Part shown: piece after piece, positions 7,832 through 16,150 of the stretch
Layout: each line of letters begins with the position of its first letter
Numbering within the stretch: position 1 is the first letter of the stretch
From: an uncultured Eubacteriales bacterium
Lineage (GTDB): Bacteria; Bacillota; Clostridia; TANB77; CAG-508
Assembly: GCA_902787685.1 (NCBI GenBank)
Contig: CADAHH010000011.1
Span: forward strand, 1 to 32,318
Length of the DNA stretch: 32,318 nucleotides
Reading direction: 5' to 3'
Translations under genes and position numbers: made by a program
The notes under the pieces: model-generated
The model's database searches: none
What the model was told of the DNA's origin: nothing
The model's input: only the letters and a program-made list of their open reading frames with translations

Positions 7832-8245
7832 ATGAATATAGAAGAATTTATACCATTTAATAAAAGTGAAGAAGAAGTTAATCAAATGTCGCCACTTGTT
7901 TGGGCATATGTAGGAGATTGTGTTTATGAACTATTTATTAGAACACATTTAGTAAATACTACAAAATTAAATCCACATAGATTACATATAGAAGCAATCA
8001 AATATGTAAAAGCAGGAGCTCAGGCAAAATTATTACAAGAATTAAATGATAAACTTACAGATGAAGAAAAAGATATTGTAAGAAGAGCCAGAAATGCAAA
8101 TAATCACCACTTGCCTAAAAATTCAAATGTACAGGAATATATGTATGCAACAGCATTTGAAGCTTTGATTGGATATTTATATTTATGTAAGAAATATGAG
8201 AGAGTAAAAGAGATACTTGACATGGTAAAAACTTTCCAAAAATAG
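7832..8245 (+). CDS. mrnC: Mini-ribonuclease III
   Basis: A 137-residue RNase III-like enzyme without a double-stranded RNA-binding domain, which matures 23S rRNA in Firmicutes. SPLVWAYVGDCVYELFIR carries the first catalytic acidic residues. RRARNANNHHLPKN follows, and ATAFEALIGYLYL carries the second acidic pair. I set the start at 7832, where AAAGGAGAAG precedes it. An upstream in-frame extension to 7763 would run through the palindrome and adds nothing conserved. It follows rbgA, another ribosome-assembly gene. Confidence 0.93.
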   Translation: MNIEEFIPFNKSEEEVNQMSPLVWAYVGDCVYELFIRTHLVNTTKLNPHRLHIEAIKYVKAGAQAKLLQELNDKLTDEEKDIVRRARNANNHHLPKNSNVQEYMYATAFEALIGYLYLCKKYERVKEILDMVKTFQK

Positions 8246-8274
8246 TTGTAAAAATTAGCAAAAACTGATATACT
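8246..8274 (+). promoter_or_regulatory. Candidate sigma-A promoter for the asp23 gene
   Basis: TTGTAA (8246-8251), a 17-base spacer and TATACT (8269-8274), with a TG two bases before the -10 box. It lies just after the mrnC stop and 33 bases before the asp23 ATG. Confidence 0.55.
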
Positions 8275-8307
8275 AATGATATCAAATTATTTGAGGAGGA
8301 TAAAATT

Positions 8308-8757
8308 ATGGAAGAGAATAATAATGAAGAATTAGAAAACTTAAGTATGCTAGATGAAGTAGATAATGGTTCAGATGGAATAAAAATTGCAAGTGATGTA
8401 ATAGCTGTAATTTCTGGTGTTGCTGTATCAGAAGTAAAAGGAGTTTTTGCCATGGCAGGTGGCTTTGCAGGAGGAATTACAGAAGTTCTTAAAGGCAAGA
8501 AAAATTTAGCAAAAGGAATAAAGGTTGAAACTGAGAACAATAAAGCAAAAATTGATGTTAATATAATAGTTGAATATGGAGCAAGAATTCCAGATGTAGC
8601 ATTTGAAATTCAAAATAAAGTTAAAAAATCAGTTGAAGAAATGACAGGACTTAAAGTTGAAGAAGTTAATGTTCATGTTCAAGGAGTAAATACTCAAAAA
8701 TTAACTGAAGATGAAGTAGAAGAAAATATAGTTGAAGAGAATACATCTGAAGAATAA
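8308..8757 (+). CDS. Asp23/Gls24 family envelope stress protein
   Basis: A 149-residue Asp23-like protein that is predicted to line the inner face of the membrane, tethered by AmaP. The conserved segments are KIASDVIAVISGVAVSEVKGV, the glycine-rich MAGGFAGGITEVL and the VDVN-like VNIIVEYGARIPDVAFEIQ. The NVHVQGV end of the fold is followed by an acidic tail. The start follows GAGGAGG. The next two genes encode its usual partners (AmaP and a DUF2273 protein), which supports the call. Confidence 0.93.
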   Translation: MEENNNEELENLSMLDEVDNGSDGIKIASDVIAVISGVAVSEVKGVFAMAGGFAGGITEVLKGKKNLAKGIKVETENNKAKIDVNIIVEYGARIPDVAFEIQNKVKKSVEEMTGLKVEEVNVHVQGVNTQKLTEDEVEENIVEENTSEE

Positions 8758-8838
8758 TCAGTTTAAAAAAATTATAATTTTAACTTATTAAAATTTGAAT
8801 TTTTTTGAATACAATAGATTAAAATAATAAGTATTTTT

Positions 8839-8894
8839 GGAAGGAGGAAGCCAGTTATTAATTAAATATATGTATTTAACTGGTTAGATTTATA
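8839..8894 (+). promoter_or_regulatory. Strong ribosome-binding site separated from the amaP start by a hairpin
   Basis: GGAAGGAGG (8839-8847) is far from the ATG at 8895 (47 bases). In between, CCAGTTA (8851-8857) pairs with TAACTGG (8877-8883). If this hairpin forms, the site comes to about 14 bases from the start. The loop also contains a five-codon frame (ATG at 8870). Confidence 0.45.
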
Positions 8895-9449
8895 ATGAAA
8901 AAATTAGATAAAATAATATTAGCACTATTTTCTATTTTAATATTTTTAGAATCAATTTTGGTAATATCAGTAGTAGCAGGTTGGATAAAATTAAGTACTT
9001 TAAATGTATTTGCTAGTCAAGCATTAGAAGATATAAATATTTCTAAAGTAGTTTTAGGAACATCAATAGTATGTTTGCTTTGTAGTATAAAAGGAATTTT
9101 CTTTGAATCATCTGATAAAAAGAATAGAAAACAAGGTGTTTTAATGCAAAATGATAATGGAAAGCTTTTAATTTCAAAATCTACAATAGAGAATATTGTA
9201 CAAAATGTTGTTAAAGGTTTTGATAGTGTGGAAAACACATCAGTTTCTACAGAATTTGACAATATGAATAATTTAAGTATTAATGTTAATTTAGTTGTAG
9301 GAAAAAATGTAGTTATTAAAGAACTTACACTTAATTTACAAAATAAAATAAAAGAAGCAATTAAGAAAACATCTGATTTAGATGTAAAAGAAGTAAATGT
9401 TAAAATTAAGGACATTGCTACTGATAAGAAAGATGAGATTAAAGAATAA
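8895..9449 (+). CDS. amaP: Alkaline shock response membrane anchor protein AmaP
   Basis: A 184-residue protein with two N-terminal membrane helices (residues about 6-28 and 48-68). The cytoplasmic region repeats the Asp23-like fold: LLISKSTIENIVQNVV, then LSINVNLVVGKNVVIKELTLNLQNKIKEAI and DVKEVNVKIKDI. AmaP anchors Asp23 at the membrane. It sits between the Asp23-like gene and the DUF2273 gene, the standard arrangement. The ribosome-binding region is unusual (see the hairpin entry just upstream). Confidence 0.9.
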   Translation: MKKLDKIILALFSILIFLESILVISVVAGWIKLSTLNVFASQALEDINISKVVLGTSIVCLLCSIKGIFFESSDKKNRKQGVLMQNDNGKLLISKSTIENIVQNVVKGFDSVENTSVSTEFDNMNNLSINVNLVVGKNVVIKELTLNLQNKIKEAIKKTSDLDVKEVNVKIKDIATDKKDEIKE

Positions 9450-9498
9450 TCCTTAGTAGTTGAATTGAATTAAATTATAATTTAGAAAGGACATAAAA

Positions 9499-9702
9499 AT
9501 GGAAAATATAAAAGATTTTTGGAATAATTATAAAGGTGCAATTATAGGAATAGTTATTGCCATATTAATACTTGCAACAAGAATTTATAATTTTATATTA
9601 GCAGTAGTTTTACTTATAATTAGTGCATTTGCTGGAAATTACATCCAACAGAATAAAGATAATGTTAAAGAAAAAATTAAAAATTTTATAGATAGAATGT
9701 AA
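9499..9702 (+). CDS. DUF2273 small membrane protein
   Basis: A 67-residue protein with two closely spaced hydrophobic helices (GAIIGIVIAILILAT and FILAVVLLIISAFAGNYI) and a basic tail (NVKEKIKNFIDRM). This matches the DUF2273 proteins found next to asp23 and amaP. The start follows AGAAAGGA. A terminator-like hairpin lies downstream at 9775-9798, closing the three-gene unit. Confidence 0.88.
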   Translation: MENIKDFWNNYKGAIIGIVIAILILATRIYNFILAVVLLIISAFAGNYIQQNKDNVKEKIKNFIDRM

Positions 9703-9712
9703 TAACGGACTA

Positions 9713-9746
9713 ACAAATTCTAAGAAGCATAGCTTCAAGAATTTGT
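9713..9746. repeat. Imperfect hairpin after the DUF2273 gene
   Basis: ACAAATTCT (9713-9721) pairs with AGAATTTGT (9738-9746), and inside it GAAGC pairs with GCTTC across an ATA loop. No T-run follows. It may be a small intergenic structured repeat or an RNA-stabilising 3' end. Confidence 0.5.
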
Positions 9747-9774
9747 AACGTTCGCATATATTATCTTCTACGTC

Positions 9775-9798
9775 AAAATCGTCTACAAGACGATTTTT
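9775..9798 (+). terminator. Intrinsic terminator after the asp23-amaP-DUF2273 unit
   Basis: AAAATCGTC pairs with GACGATTTT across a TACAA loop, and the right arm ends in five T. The A-rich left arm could let it work in both directions. Confidence 0.7.
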
Positions 9799-9852
9799 CC
9801 TAGAATTTAATAAAAAGGGGGACTATTTACCAAATTGGTAAATATACTAAAT

Positions 9853-10257
9853 ATGAGAAGAACTGAAATAAGAGAATTAGCATTTAAATTAATTTATAGT
9901 TTGGAAATTCAAAAAATAGATAATCTTGATGAACAAATAGAACTATATTTAGAAAGTAATGAAGTAACAGATAAAAAAGCAATTGAATATATAAAAGACT
10001 GTATAGTTGGAATTGAAAAGAACAAAGAAGATATTAATAAAACTATTCAAGATTCTCTTACTGAGGAATGGAAAATTGAAAGAATATCAAAAATAAATTT
10101 AAGTCTATTAAAACTTGCTATTTATGAGATTAAATATAAAGATATACCATTTAAGGTTGAAATAAATGAAGTTGTTGAACTTGCAAAAACTTATGGAGAA
10201 GACACCTCAAGCAAGTTTATAAATGGAGCATTAGCAAAAGTTGTTAAAGAACTATAG
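9853..10257 (+). CDS. nusB: Transcription antitermination factor NusB
   Basis: A 134-residue all-helical NusB. It begins [18 protein letters not shown], has the conserved [17 protein letters not shown] segment and ends [15 protein letters not shown]. It binds boxA RNA with NusE during rRNA transcription. The start is uncertain. GGGGG (9817-9821) is 31 bases before the ATG at 9853, with a near-perfect TTTACCAA-A-TTGGTAAA hairpin (9826-9842) between them. A TTG start at 9835 would be 13 bases from the site but would use codons inside the hairpin. I prefer the ATG because homologues begin with M-x-R. Confidence 0.92.
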   Translation: MRRTEIRELAFKLIYSLEIQKIDNLDEQIELYLESNEVTDKKAIEYIKDCIVGIEKNKEDINKTIQDSLTEEWKIERISKINLSLLKLAIYEIKYKDIPFKVEINEVVELAKTYGEDTSSKFINGALAKVVKEL

Positions 10258-10272
10258 GAAGGAAGTTTATGC

Positions 10273-11469
10273 ATGAATTATGAGTCAATGGCAGTAACAG
10301 TTTCAGATTTGAATTTATATATAAAAGACAAAATTGCAAAAGATGAGGCATTAAATGCAGTTGTAGTAAAAGGTGAAATATCTAATTTTAAAGCTCATTA
10401 TACAGGTCATTTTTATTTTACTCTAAAAGATGATAAATCTCTAATCAAATGTGTTATGTTTAAAACATATGCTGATCGTATAAATTTTAAGCCAAAAGAT
10501 GGAATGAAAATAATTGTTTTTGGTGGGGTATCTGTTTTTGAAAGAGATGGTATATATCAGATTTATGTAAAAGCAATGCAGGAACAAGGTATTGGAGATT
10601 TATATGCTCAATTTGAAAAACTAAAACAAAATTTAGAAAAAGAAGGCTTGTTTGATGAAAAACATAAAAAGAAAATTCCAATAATGCCGAAAATTATTGG
10701 AGTTTTATCATCTCAAACAGGTGCTGTAATTAAAGATATTATTAATGTATCAACAAGACGAAATCCAAATTGCTATATAAGGTTATTACCTGTGCCAGTT
10801 CAGGGACCTGGAGCTGCTAAAGAAATAGTTAAAGGAATAAAAACAATGAATGATAACAATTTAGCAGATATTATTATTTTAGCAAGAGGTGGTGGATCTT
10901 TAGAAGATTTATGGCCATTTAATGAAGAAATAGTTGCAAGAGCTATTTACGAATCAAATATACCAATAATTTCTGCAGTTGGTCATGAAACAGATTTTAC
11001 TATTGCAGATTTTGTAGCAGATTTAAGAGCTCCTACACCATCTGCAGCTGCTGAACTTGCAAATCCAGATATATTTGAATTAATTAATAAGATTAATTCG
11101 TTTAGAGAGAGAGCAAGAAATGGTTTAAAAAAGAAAATTGAGTTATTAAATCTTAAATTAAACAAAATAAAAAGCTCTAGCGCATTTGCTAATCCTATGC
11201 AAAACATACAAAACAATTATTTAAGAATTGACAAATATATTAAAGATTTGGAAAAATCAATAAAACTTAAACAAAAAGAAGCAGAAAACGTATTTATTGA
11301 ACAAACTACAAAATTAGATGCTTTAAGTCCATTAAAAACATTAACTAGAGGTTATTCGATTGTTGAGAAAGAGAATAAACCAATAAAATCTATTAAAGAT
11401 TTAAATGAAGGTGATGAGATACTGATTAGAGTGAGTGATGGGGAAAAGAAAGCAAAGATATTGAAGTGA
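10273..11469 (+). CDS. xseA: Exodeoxyribonuclease VII large subunit
   Basis: A 398-residue catalytic subunit of exonuclease VII. The N-terminal OB fold (about 1-110) carries VVVKGEISNFKAHYTGHFYFTLKD. The catalytic domain has GVLSSQTGAVIKDI, RGGGSLEDLWPFNEE and SAVGHETDFTIADFVADLRAPTPSAAAEL. A long helical region follows, then a C-terminal TRGYSIV segment. It is next to xseB in the usual order, 62 bases upstream of it. An ATG at 10268 would end after four codons, so the start is 10273. Confidence 0.96.
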   Translation: MNYESMAVTVSDLNLYIKDKIAKDEALNAVVVKGEISNFKAHYTGHFYFTLKDDKSLIKCVMFKTYADRINFKPKDGMKIIVFGGVSVFERDGIYQIYVKAMQEQGIGDLYAQFEKLKQNLEKEGLFDEKHKKKIPIMPKIIGVLSSQTGAVIKDIINVSTRRNPNCYIRLLPVPVQGPGAAKEIVKGIKTMNDNNLADIIILARGGGSLEDLWPFNEEIVARAIYESNIPIISAVGHETDFTIADFVADLRAPTPSAAAELANPDIFELINKINSFRERARNGLKKKIELLNLKLNKIKSSSAFANPMQNIQNNYLRIDKYIKDLEKSIKLKQKEAENVFIEQTTKLDALSPLKTLTRGYSIVEKENKPIKSIKDLNEGDEILIRVSDGEKKAKILK

Positions 11470-11531
11470 GATATTAGAAGTAGGAAATTTATTAACAATA
11501 ATTTTTATAAGAAAGGATAAATACATAATCA

Positions 11532-11759
11532 ATGAAACAAGAAAGTTTTGAAGTAAAAATAAAAAAATTAGAAGAAATTGTAAGTAGCTTAGAAAAAGGA
11601 GAAACTAGCTTAGAAGATTCTTTAAAAATATTTGAAGATGGTATGAAACTCGCAAAAGATTGTAATAAGCTTTTGCAAGAAGCAGAAAAGAAGATAACAA
11701 TAATATTGGAAAGTAATGGAGAATTAAACGAAAATAACTTTTCTACAGAAGATGAATAA
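11532..11759 (+). CDS. xseB: Exodeoxyribonuclease VII small subunit
   Basis: A 75-residue small subunit of exonuclease VII. The family signature runs from SFEVKIKKLEEIVSSLEKGE through LEDSLKIFEDGMKLAKDCNKLL to the terminal QEAEKKI. It forms helical hairpins that bind the XseA coiled coil. Size and place after xseA are as expected. Confidence 0.95.
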   Translation: MKQESFEVKIKKLEEIVSSLEKGETSLEDSLKIFEDGMKLAKDCNKLLQEAEKKITIILESNGELNENNFSTEDE

Positions 11760-11794
11760 AATATATACTATTTGATGGAGGATTTATAGTAAAA

Positions 11795-12235
11795 ATGAAC
11801 ATAGCTAATGATATTATTCATAATAAATATATTTGGGTACCTTTTTTTACTTGGCTTTCTATACAAGTTTTTAAGGTTATAGTTGATTCTATAAAGTCAA
11901 AAAAATTAAATTTACGTAGATTATGTGGAGCAGGAGGTATGCCAAGTTCACATACTGCTGTTGTAATGGTTATAACAATTATGATTGGTAAAAATGTTGG
12001 CTTTGGAAGCTATGCATTTGCTGCAACATTTATTTTTTCTTTAATTGTAATGTATGATGCAGCAGGAGTTAGGAGAGCTGCTGGTGAACAAGCATCTGTA
12101 TTAAATAAGATAATAGAAACACCTGGCCTATCAGGATTAGAGGTACAAAAAAGGTTAATGGAAGCATTAGGGCATACACCTATTCAGGTGTTAGTAGGAG
12201 CTATAATTGGAATTGTAATAGGAGCGATATTTTGA
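11795..12235 (+). CDS. Divergent PAP2-family membrane protein (DivPAP)
   Basis: A 146-residue integral membrane protein related to acid phosphatase/vanadium-haloperoxidase-like proteins (YuiD in Bacillus). The GAGGMPSSHTAVVM motif is clear, and it is followed by MYDAAGVRRAAGEQA and a C-terminal GHTPIQVLVGAIIGIVIG helix. There are about three to four membrane segments. Its substrate is not established. The start follows GGAGG. The stop at 12233-12235 lies 23 bases before the next start codon. Confidence 0.9.
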   Translation: MNIANDIIHNKYIWVPFFTWLSIQVFKVIVDSIKSKKLNLRRLCGAGGMPSSHTAVVMVITIMIGKNVGFGSYAFAATFIFSLIVMYDAAGVRRAAGEQASVLNKIIETPGLSGLEVQKRLMEALGHTPIQVLVGAIIGIVIGAIF

Positions 12236-12258
12236 ATCGGAGGTCAAAGGTCGGAGTT

Positions 12259-13500
12259 ATGAAAGTCATAGTAATCGGTGGTGGGCCTGCAGGAATGATG
12301 GCAGCAATTACATCAGCTGAGCAAGGTAATGACGTTGTTTTAATTGAAAAAAATAATGTATTAGGTAAAAAGTTATCAATTACTGGTAAGGGGAGATGTA
12401 ACATTACATCTTCTTTAAATATGGATGAATTTATAAAAAATACACCAGGGAATGGGAAATTTTTATATAGTGCTTTTAATAGTTTTACAAATAAAGATAT
12501 AATCAATTTTATTGAAAATCAAGGGATCAAAACAAAAATTGAAAGAGGAAACAGAATATTTCCTGTTACTGATAAAGCTCAAGATGTAGTTAATTGTTTT
12601 ATAAAAAAACTAAAAGCACTTAATGTAAGTATTCGTCTTAACACTGTAGTTAAGGATATTCTAACAGATAATAATAAGGCTATTGGAGTTAGGACTAATA
12701 ATGAAACAATAAAAGCAGATAAAATAATACTTGCTACAGGAGGTAAAAGTTATCCACTAACAGGCTCAACTGGAGATGGTTATAAATTCGCAAAAAAATT
12801 AGGACATACTATTACTGAATTAAAACCATCATTAGTTCCTTTAGTAACTTATGAAGAAGAATTACATACTTCTTTACAAGGATTAAGTTTAAAAAATGTT
12901 GAAATAAAACTTATTGACATATCAAAAAACAAAGAAATATATAATGATTTCGGAGAAATGTTATTTACTCACTTTGGGGTATCAGGACCAATAATATTAA
13001 GTGCTTCGAGCCATTTAGTTAGATATAAAAATATATATGAATTATTAAAAAATAAGCAAATTAAACTTATTATTGATTTTAAGCCTGCACTAAGAAGAGA
13101 AAAACTTGATCAAAGAATACTACGTGATTTTGAAGAAGAAAAAAATAAAAGTTTTAAAAATAGTTTAGATAAGCTTTTACCACAAAAATTAATACCTGAA
13201 ATTATTAATAAATCTAATATAGCTCCAAATAAACAAGTTAATTCTATTACAAAAGAAGAAAGAGAAAATCTTTTAAAAACATTAAAACAATTTGAAGTTA
13301 CAATAAAAGATTTTAGACCAATAGAAGATGCAATTATTACTGCTGGTGGTATTAGTATCAAAGAAATAAATCCTAAAACTATGGAATCTAAAATAATTAA
13401 AGATTTATATTTTGCAGGAGAAATAATTGATGTTGATGCATATACTGGAGGATTTAATTTACAAATTGCATATTCTACTGGGTATGTGGCAGGAAATTAA
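12259..13500 (+). CDS. HI0933-family FAD-dependent oxidoreductase (BaiN-like)
   Basis: A flavoprotein of about 413 residues in the HI0933/YhiN group, sometimes named aminoacetone oxidase-like. The FAD-binding Rossmann motif opens the protein (VIVIGGGPAGMMAA). GKKLSITGKGRCNIT is the family fingerprint, ATGGKSYPLTGSTGDG is the second signature and AGEIIDVDAYTGGFNLQIA closes the FAD site. The start is the ATG at 12259, preceded by GGAG, not an upstream frame at 12232. The short upstream stretch (12236-12258) is a GGAGGTCAAAGGTCGGAG sequence resembling repeats seen elsewhere (see 20236). The physiological substrate is unknown. Confidence 0.9.
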   Translation: MKVIVIGGGPAGMMAAITSAEQGNDVVLIEKNNVLGKKLSITGKGRCNITSSLNMDEFIKNTPGNGKFLYSAFNSFTNKDIINFIENQGIKTKIERGNRIFPVTDKAQDVVNCFIKKLKALNVSIRLNTVVKDILTDNNKAIGVRTNNETIKADKIILATGGKSYPLTGSTGDGYKFAKKLGHTITELKPSLVPLVTYEEELHTSLQGLSLKNVEIKLIDISKNKEIYNDFGEMLFTHFGVSGPIILSASSHLVRYKNIYELLKNKQIKLIIDFKPALRREKLDQRILRDFEEEKNKSFKNSLDKLLPQKLIPEIINKSNIAPNKQVNSITKEERENLLKTLKQFEVTIKDFRPIEDAIITAGGISIKEINPKTMESKIIKDLYFAGEIIDVDAYTGGFNLQIAYSTGYVAGN

Positions 13501-13531
13501 TAGCTTTATTCATAAAAATTACATATTTATA

Positions 13532-13737
13532 AAAATACGATATATCAATATTCTTCAAAAAATCTCGGCGGCAATACGCATTAAAAAAATTCTAATTTAA
13601 TAAAATGAGCCTCTTTCACTCGGACCCTCTGCGCTACGCTTGAGTACCGTGAACATCCCTCATTTTATTAAATAAGAATTTCTAATAATGCTCCAATTGC
13701 ATTCGATTTTTTTCATAATATTGATATATCGTATTTT
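13532..13737. repeat. 206-bp nested palindrome between convergent genes
   Basis: The outer arms, 21 bases each (13532-13552 and 13717-13737), are perfectly complementary. The inner arms, 21 bases each (13589-13609 and 13659-13679), pair at 20 of 21. A GC-richer centre (13610-13658) can fold further. Between the tiers are internal loops (CTCGGCGGCAATACGCATT on the left, AATGCTCCAATTGCATTC on the right) that partly pair. It lies between the flavoprotein (+) and feoB (-) ends and could terminate both, but its size suggests a mobile or structured repeat. No gene is visible from 13501 to 13774. Confidence 0.8.
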
Positions 13738-13774
13738 ATATAGATTGTTATACTTTTGGGTAATATATTTAAAA

Positions 13775-15709
13775 TTAAACAACTAAAATATGGTGAAGCA
13801 TATTTGTAAAAATACAAATTACAATCCCACATAAAGTAGGTAACACAAAGCTAAGAACAGTCCATTTTATTGAGGCTGTTTCTTTTTTGATAGTAAGTAA
13901 AGTTGTAGTACAGGGAAAATGAAGTACTGCAAAAATCATTACATTAATAGCTGTTAAAACAGACCAATTATTTTGTATCAAAATTTGCCCAATTGATGTA
14001 TAATCCGAAAAGTCTGTGAGTGAAGTACCTTTTAAATAACACATAAGCATTATTGGCATTACAATTTCATTTGCGGGCATTCCAAAAATAAATGCAGTTA
14101 ATATATATCCATCAAGTCCCATAATTTTTGCAAAAGGATCTAGAAAATTAGCAATTATATTTAGAATAGATAATCCATTAATATTTATATTTGCAAAAAG
14201 CCAAATAATAAGACCAGCTGGAACAGCAACTTGAATTGCTCTAAGTAAAATAAATAAACATCTATCTAATATAGAGTGTATTAAAATCCTTCCGCAAATC
14301 TGGTTTTCTGTATGGTGGAAGCTCAAGTATAAATGATGATGATTCACCTTTTAAGATAGTTTTAGATAATAATCTAGAAATGAGTAGTGTTAGCATAATT
14401 CCTATAATAATCATAATAATTACAGCAAAAGTAGAAATTATACTTGATTTAAATCCTGAAAAAGAACTAGCTATAAAAATTGTTGAAACGGCAATTAAAA
14501 ATGGATATCTACCATTACAAGGAACAAAAGAATTAGTTATTGAAGCTATAATACGCTCTCTTGGAGTTTCTATTATTCTTGTTCCAACAACACCAGCAGC
14601 ATTACATCCAAATCCCATGCACATTGTAATCATTTGTTTACCATTAGTTTTAGCCTTACTAAAAAAACCATCCATATTAAAAGCAAGTCTTGGAAGAAAT
14701 CCTAAATCTTCTAAAAAAGTAAAAAGAGGAAAAAATATTGCCATAGGAGGAAGCATTACAGATATTATCCATGTAACGGTTTGGAAAACACCTAGAACAA
14801 GCATATTTTTAAGCCATTCTGGTGAGTGTATGAAATCAAAAAAAATCAATAATTTTGATTGTATTATTTCAAATATTTGAAACAAAATCTTTGAAGGGGA
14901 GTTACTTCCTATTATAGTTAACCAGAAAACTAATCCTAAAAATAGTATCATAATGGGTATTCCAGTTATTTTAGAAGTTAAGATTTTATCTATTTTTCTA
15001 TCAAAAGTATTATAATTAGTATTCTCATATTTACAAACTTGACTTGTAATTTTAGCTGATTTATCAACATTATTAATAATATAATCATCTTTAATTTCAT
15101 TATTAACTATTTTATTAATAAATTCATCAGATACTTTATTAACATTGGTATCAGAAAAAGATATTATCGTATCTAATAGTATGTTTAATGTTTTCTTTTT
15201 TCTTGCAATAACTCCAACAACAGGAACATCAAGTAACTTAGATAGTTTATTAAAATCAATTTTTATACCTTTTTTTTTAGCTTCATCAAGAAGATTAACA
15301 CAAACTAAAATATTTGAAGTTATTTCTTTAATTTGAAATACAAGATTTAAACACCTTTCTAAATTTGTAGCATCAACAACCACAACAGTTGTAGTAGGAT
15401 TCCCAAAACATATATAATTTCTTGCGATTTCTTCCTCTTCAGAATTAGATAAAAGTGAATATGTACCGTGGAATATCTACAAAAAGAAATTTTTTGCCTT
15501 TATAGTTACATATACCACAACTATTACTAATAGTTTTACCGTGGCCAATTTCCTGTATGTTGATTTAATCCTGTTAATCCATTAAAAATAGTTGATTTAC
15601 CTACATTTGGGTTACCTGCAAGAGCAACAACATAATCACAGTCTTTTTTCAATAATTCAAAATTATCATTTAAAAGCTCAATTCCAGTTGATTTAGACGT
15701 AAGTCCCAT
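13775..15709 (-). CDS. feoB: Ferrous iron transporter FeoB, read through three +1 frameshifts at CGG
   Basis: GTP-gated Fe(II) membrane transporter. The cytoplasmic G domain has GNPNVGKST near residues 32-40, GNWPGKT and DIPGTYSL. The membrane domain has [14 protein letters not shown] and the C-terminal [10 protein letters not shown] helices. The ATG at 15709 follows GAGGAGG. The frame breaks three times, each time at an in-frame CGG: 15541-15539 (CCA CGG TAA), 15468-15466 (CCA CGG TAC) and 14294-14292 (TTG CGG AAG). Skipping one C at each site gives 56 + 24 + 391 + 172 = 643 residues, normal for FeoB and without other lesions. The residue restored each time is glycine. A simple pseudogene is possible but is hard to reconcile with three identical-type lesions. 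It is divergent from feoA rather than in the usual feoAB operon. Confidence 0.85.
14292..14294 (-). other. +1 frameshift site at CGG, feoB site 3
   Basis: Minus-strand context ...CCA GAT TTG CGG AAG GAT. In frame the codon is CGG. Continuing one base later gives GGA AGG ATT TTA (GRIL), which joins LPPYRKPDL to the FeoB C-terminal half. Reading on in frame gives [10 protein letters not shown] and a stop. Confidence 0.8.
15466..15468 (-). other. +1 frameshift site at CGG, feoB site 2
   Basis: Minus-strand context GTA GAT ATT CCA CGG TAC ATA. Skipping C gives CCA GGT ACA TAT TCA (PGTYS), restoring the G3 motif DIPG of the GTPase domain. Without the skip a stop follows within a few codons. Confidence 0.85.
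15539..15541 (-). other. +1 frameshift site at CGG, feoB site 1
   Basis: Minus-strand context AAT TGG CCA CGG TAA AAC. The zero-frame codon after CGG is a TAA stop. Skipping C gives CCA GGT AAA ACT, restoring GNWPGKT, the switch I region of FeoB. Confidence 0.85.
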
Positions 15710-15769
15710 AAAGCCTCCTCGTAAAGATATTATAATTAAAATATAATATTCAAAAAAAAACTAAATGTT

Positions 15770-15834
15770 AATTTGGGACCGGATATTTTTTGCACATTGG
15801 TAAATTGGGACCAAGTACTTTTTTTATGTACATT
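15770..15834 (+). repeat. Two GGGACC-type short repeats in the feoB-feoA gap
   Basis: Copies at about 15771-15797 (TTGGGACCGGATATTTTTTG, then CACATT) and 15803-15834 (ATTGGGACCAAGTACTTTTT...). They are direct repeats of the unit found inverted at 16276-16312 and direct at 16096-16149. They resemble the short palindromic units that accompany IS200-like/RAYT transposases in Firmicutes; no transposase is nearby. Confidence 0.6.
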
Positions 15835-15878
15835 TTTAAACTACTATTAATATTATAATATTGGAGGAACATTGTAAT

Positions 15879-16100
15879 ATGAAATGTTTAAATGATTTAA
15901 AGATACATTCCATTGGATATATAAAAAAAATAAATACAAATGAAAAGTTAAAAAAGAGATTATTAGAGTTGGGATTAATCATTAATACTCCAATAAAACC
16001 TATATTTATCAATCCAACAAATGACTCTAGAGCGTATGAAATTCGTGGAAGTCTAATTGCAATCAGAAATATAGATGCAAAAAATATATATTTAATTTAG
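15879..16100 (+). CDS. feoA: FeoA-type SH3-like iron transport accessory protein
   Basis: A 73-residue FeoA-domain protein with the SH3-like fold: LNDLKIHSIGYIKKINTN, KKRLLELGLIINTPI, and the ending YEIRGSLIAIRNIDAKNIYLI, which is typical of FeoA. It helps FeoB function at the membrane. I use the ATG at 15879, 11 bases after GGAGG (15863-15867); a TTG at 15861 would lie before that site. It points away from feoB. Its stop codon lies inside a short repeat, and repeats flank the gene on both sides, so the locus has been rearranged. Confidence 0.85.
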   Translation: MKCLNDLKIHSIGYIKKINTNEKLKKRLLELGLIINTPIKPIFINPTNDSRAYEIRGSLIAIRNIDAKNIYLI

Positions 16101-16149
16101 GACCGGGTACTTTTTTGAAAATTCAATTTAGGACCGGGTACTTTTTTAC
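16096..16149 (+). repeat. Two direct GGACCGGGTACTTTTTT repeats after feoA
   Basis: Copies at 16096-16124 and 16126-16149 share ATTTAGGACCGGGTACTTTT. The first copy supplies the feoA TAG stop codon. Confidence 0.75.
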
Positions 16150-16150
16150 A

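Noticed and set aside
12232..12258. Upstream extension of the flavoprotein gene, containing an in-frame CGG at 12238
   Set aside because: It precedes the ribosome-binding site and the conserved MKVIVIGGGPAG start, and the bases belong to a GGAGGTC-type repeat.
14380..14880. A 166-codon plus-strand frame within the feoB region
   Set aside because: It is the antisense shadow of FeoB; the minus strand carries clear FeoB motifs such as [14 protein letters not shown].
15466..15541. Explaining the feoB frameshifts as base-calling errors at methylated CCWGG motifs
   Set aside because: The two N-terminal sites would restore to CCAGG, but the third feoB site and the mutS2 site would restore to TTGGGA and GAGGGA, which are not CCWGG. 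The shared feature of all four is CGG in frame. Raw reads should still be checked.
13775..15709. Calling feoB a plain pseudogene
   Set aside because: There are three indels, but all are of one type at one codon, with no nonsense or other damage across 643 residues. Random decay should give a mixture.
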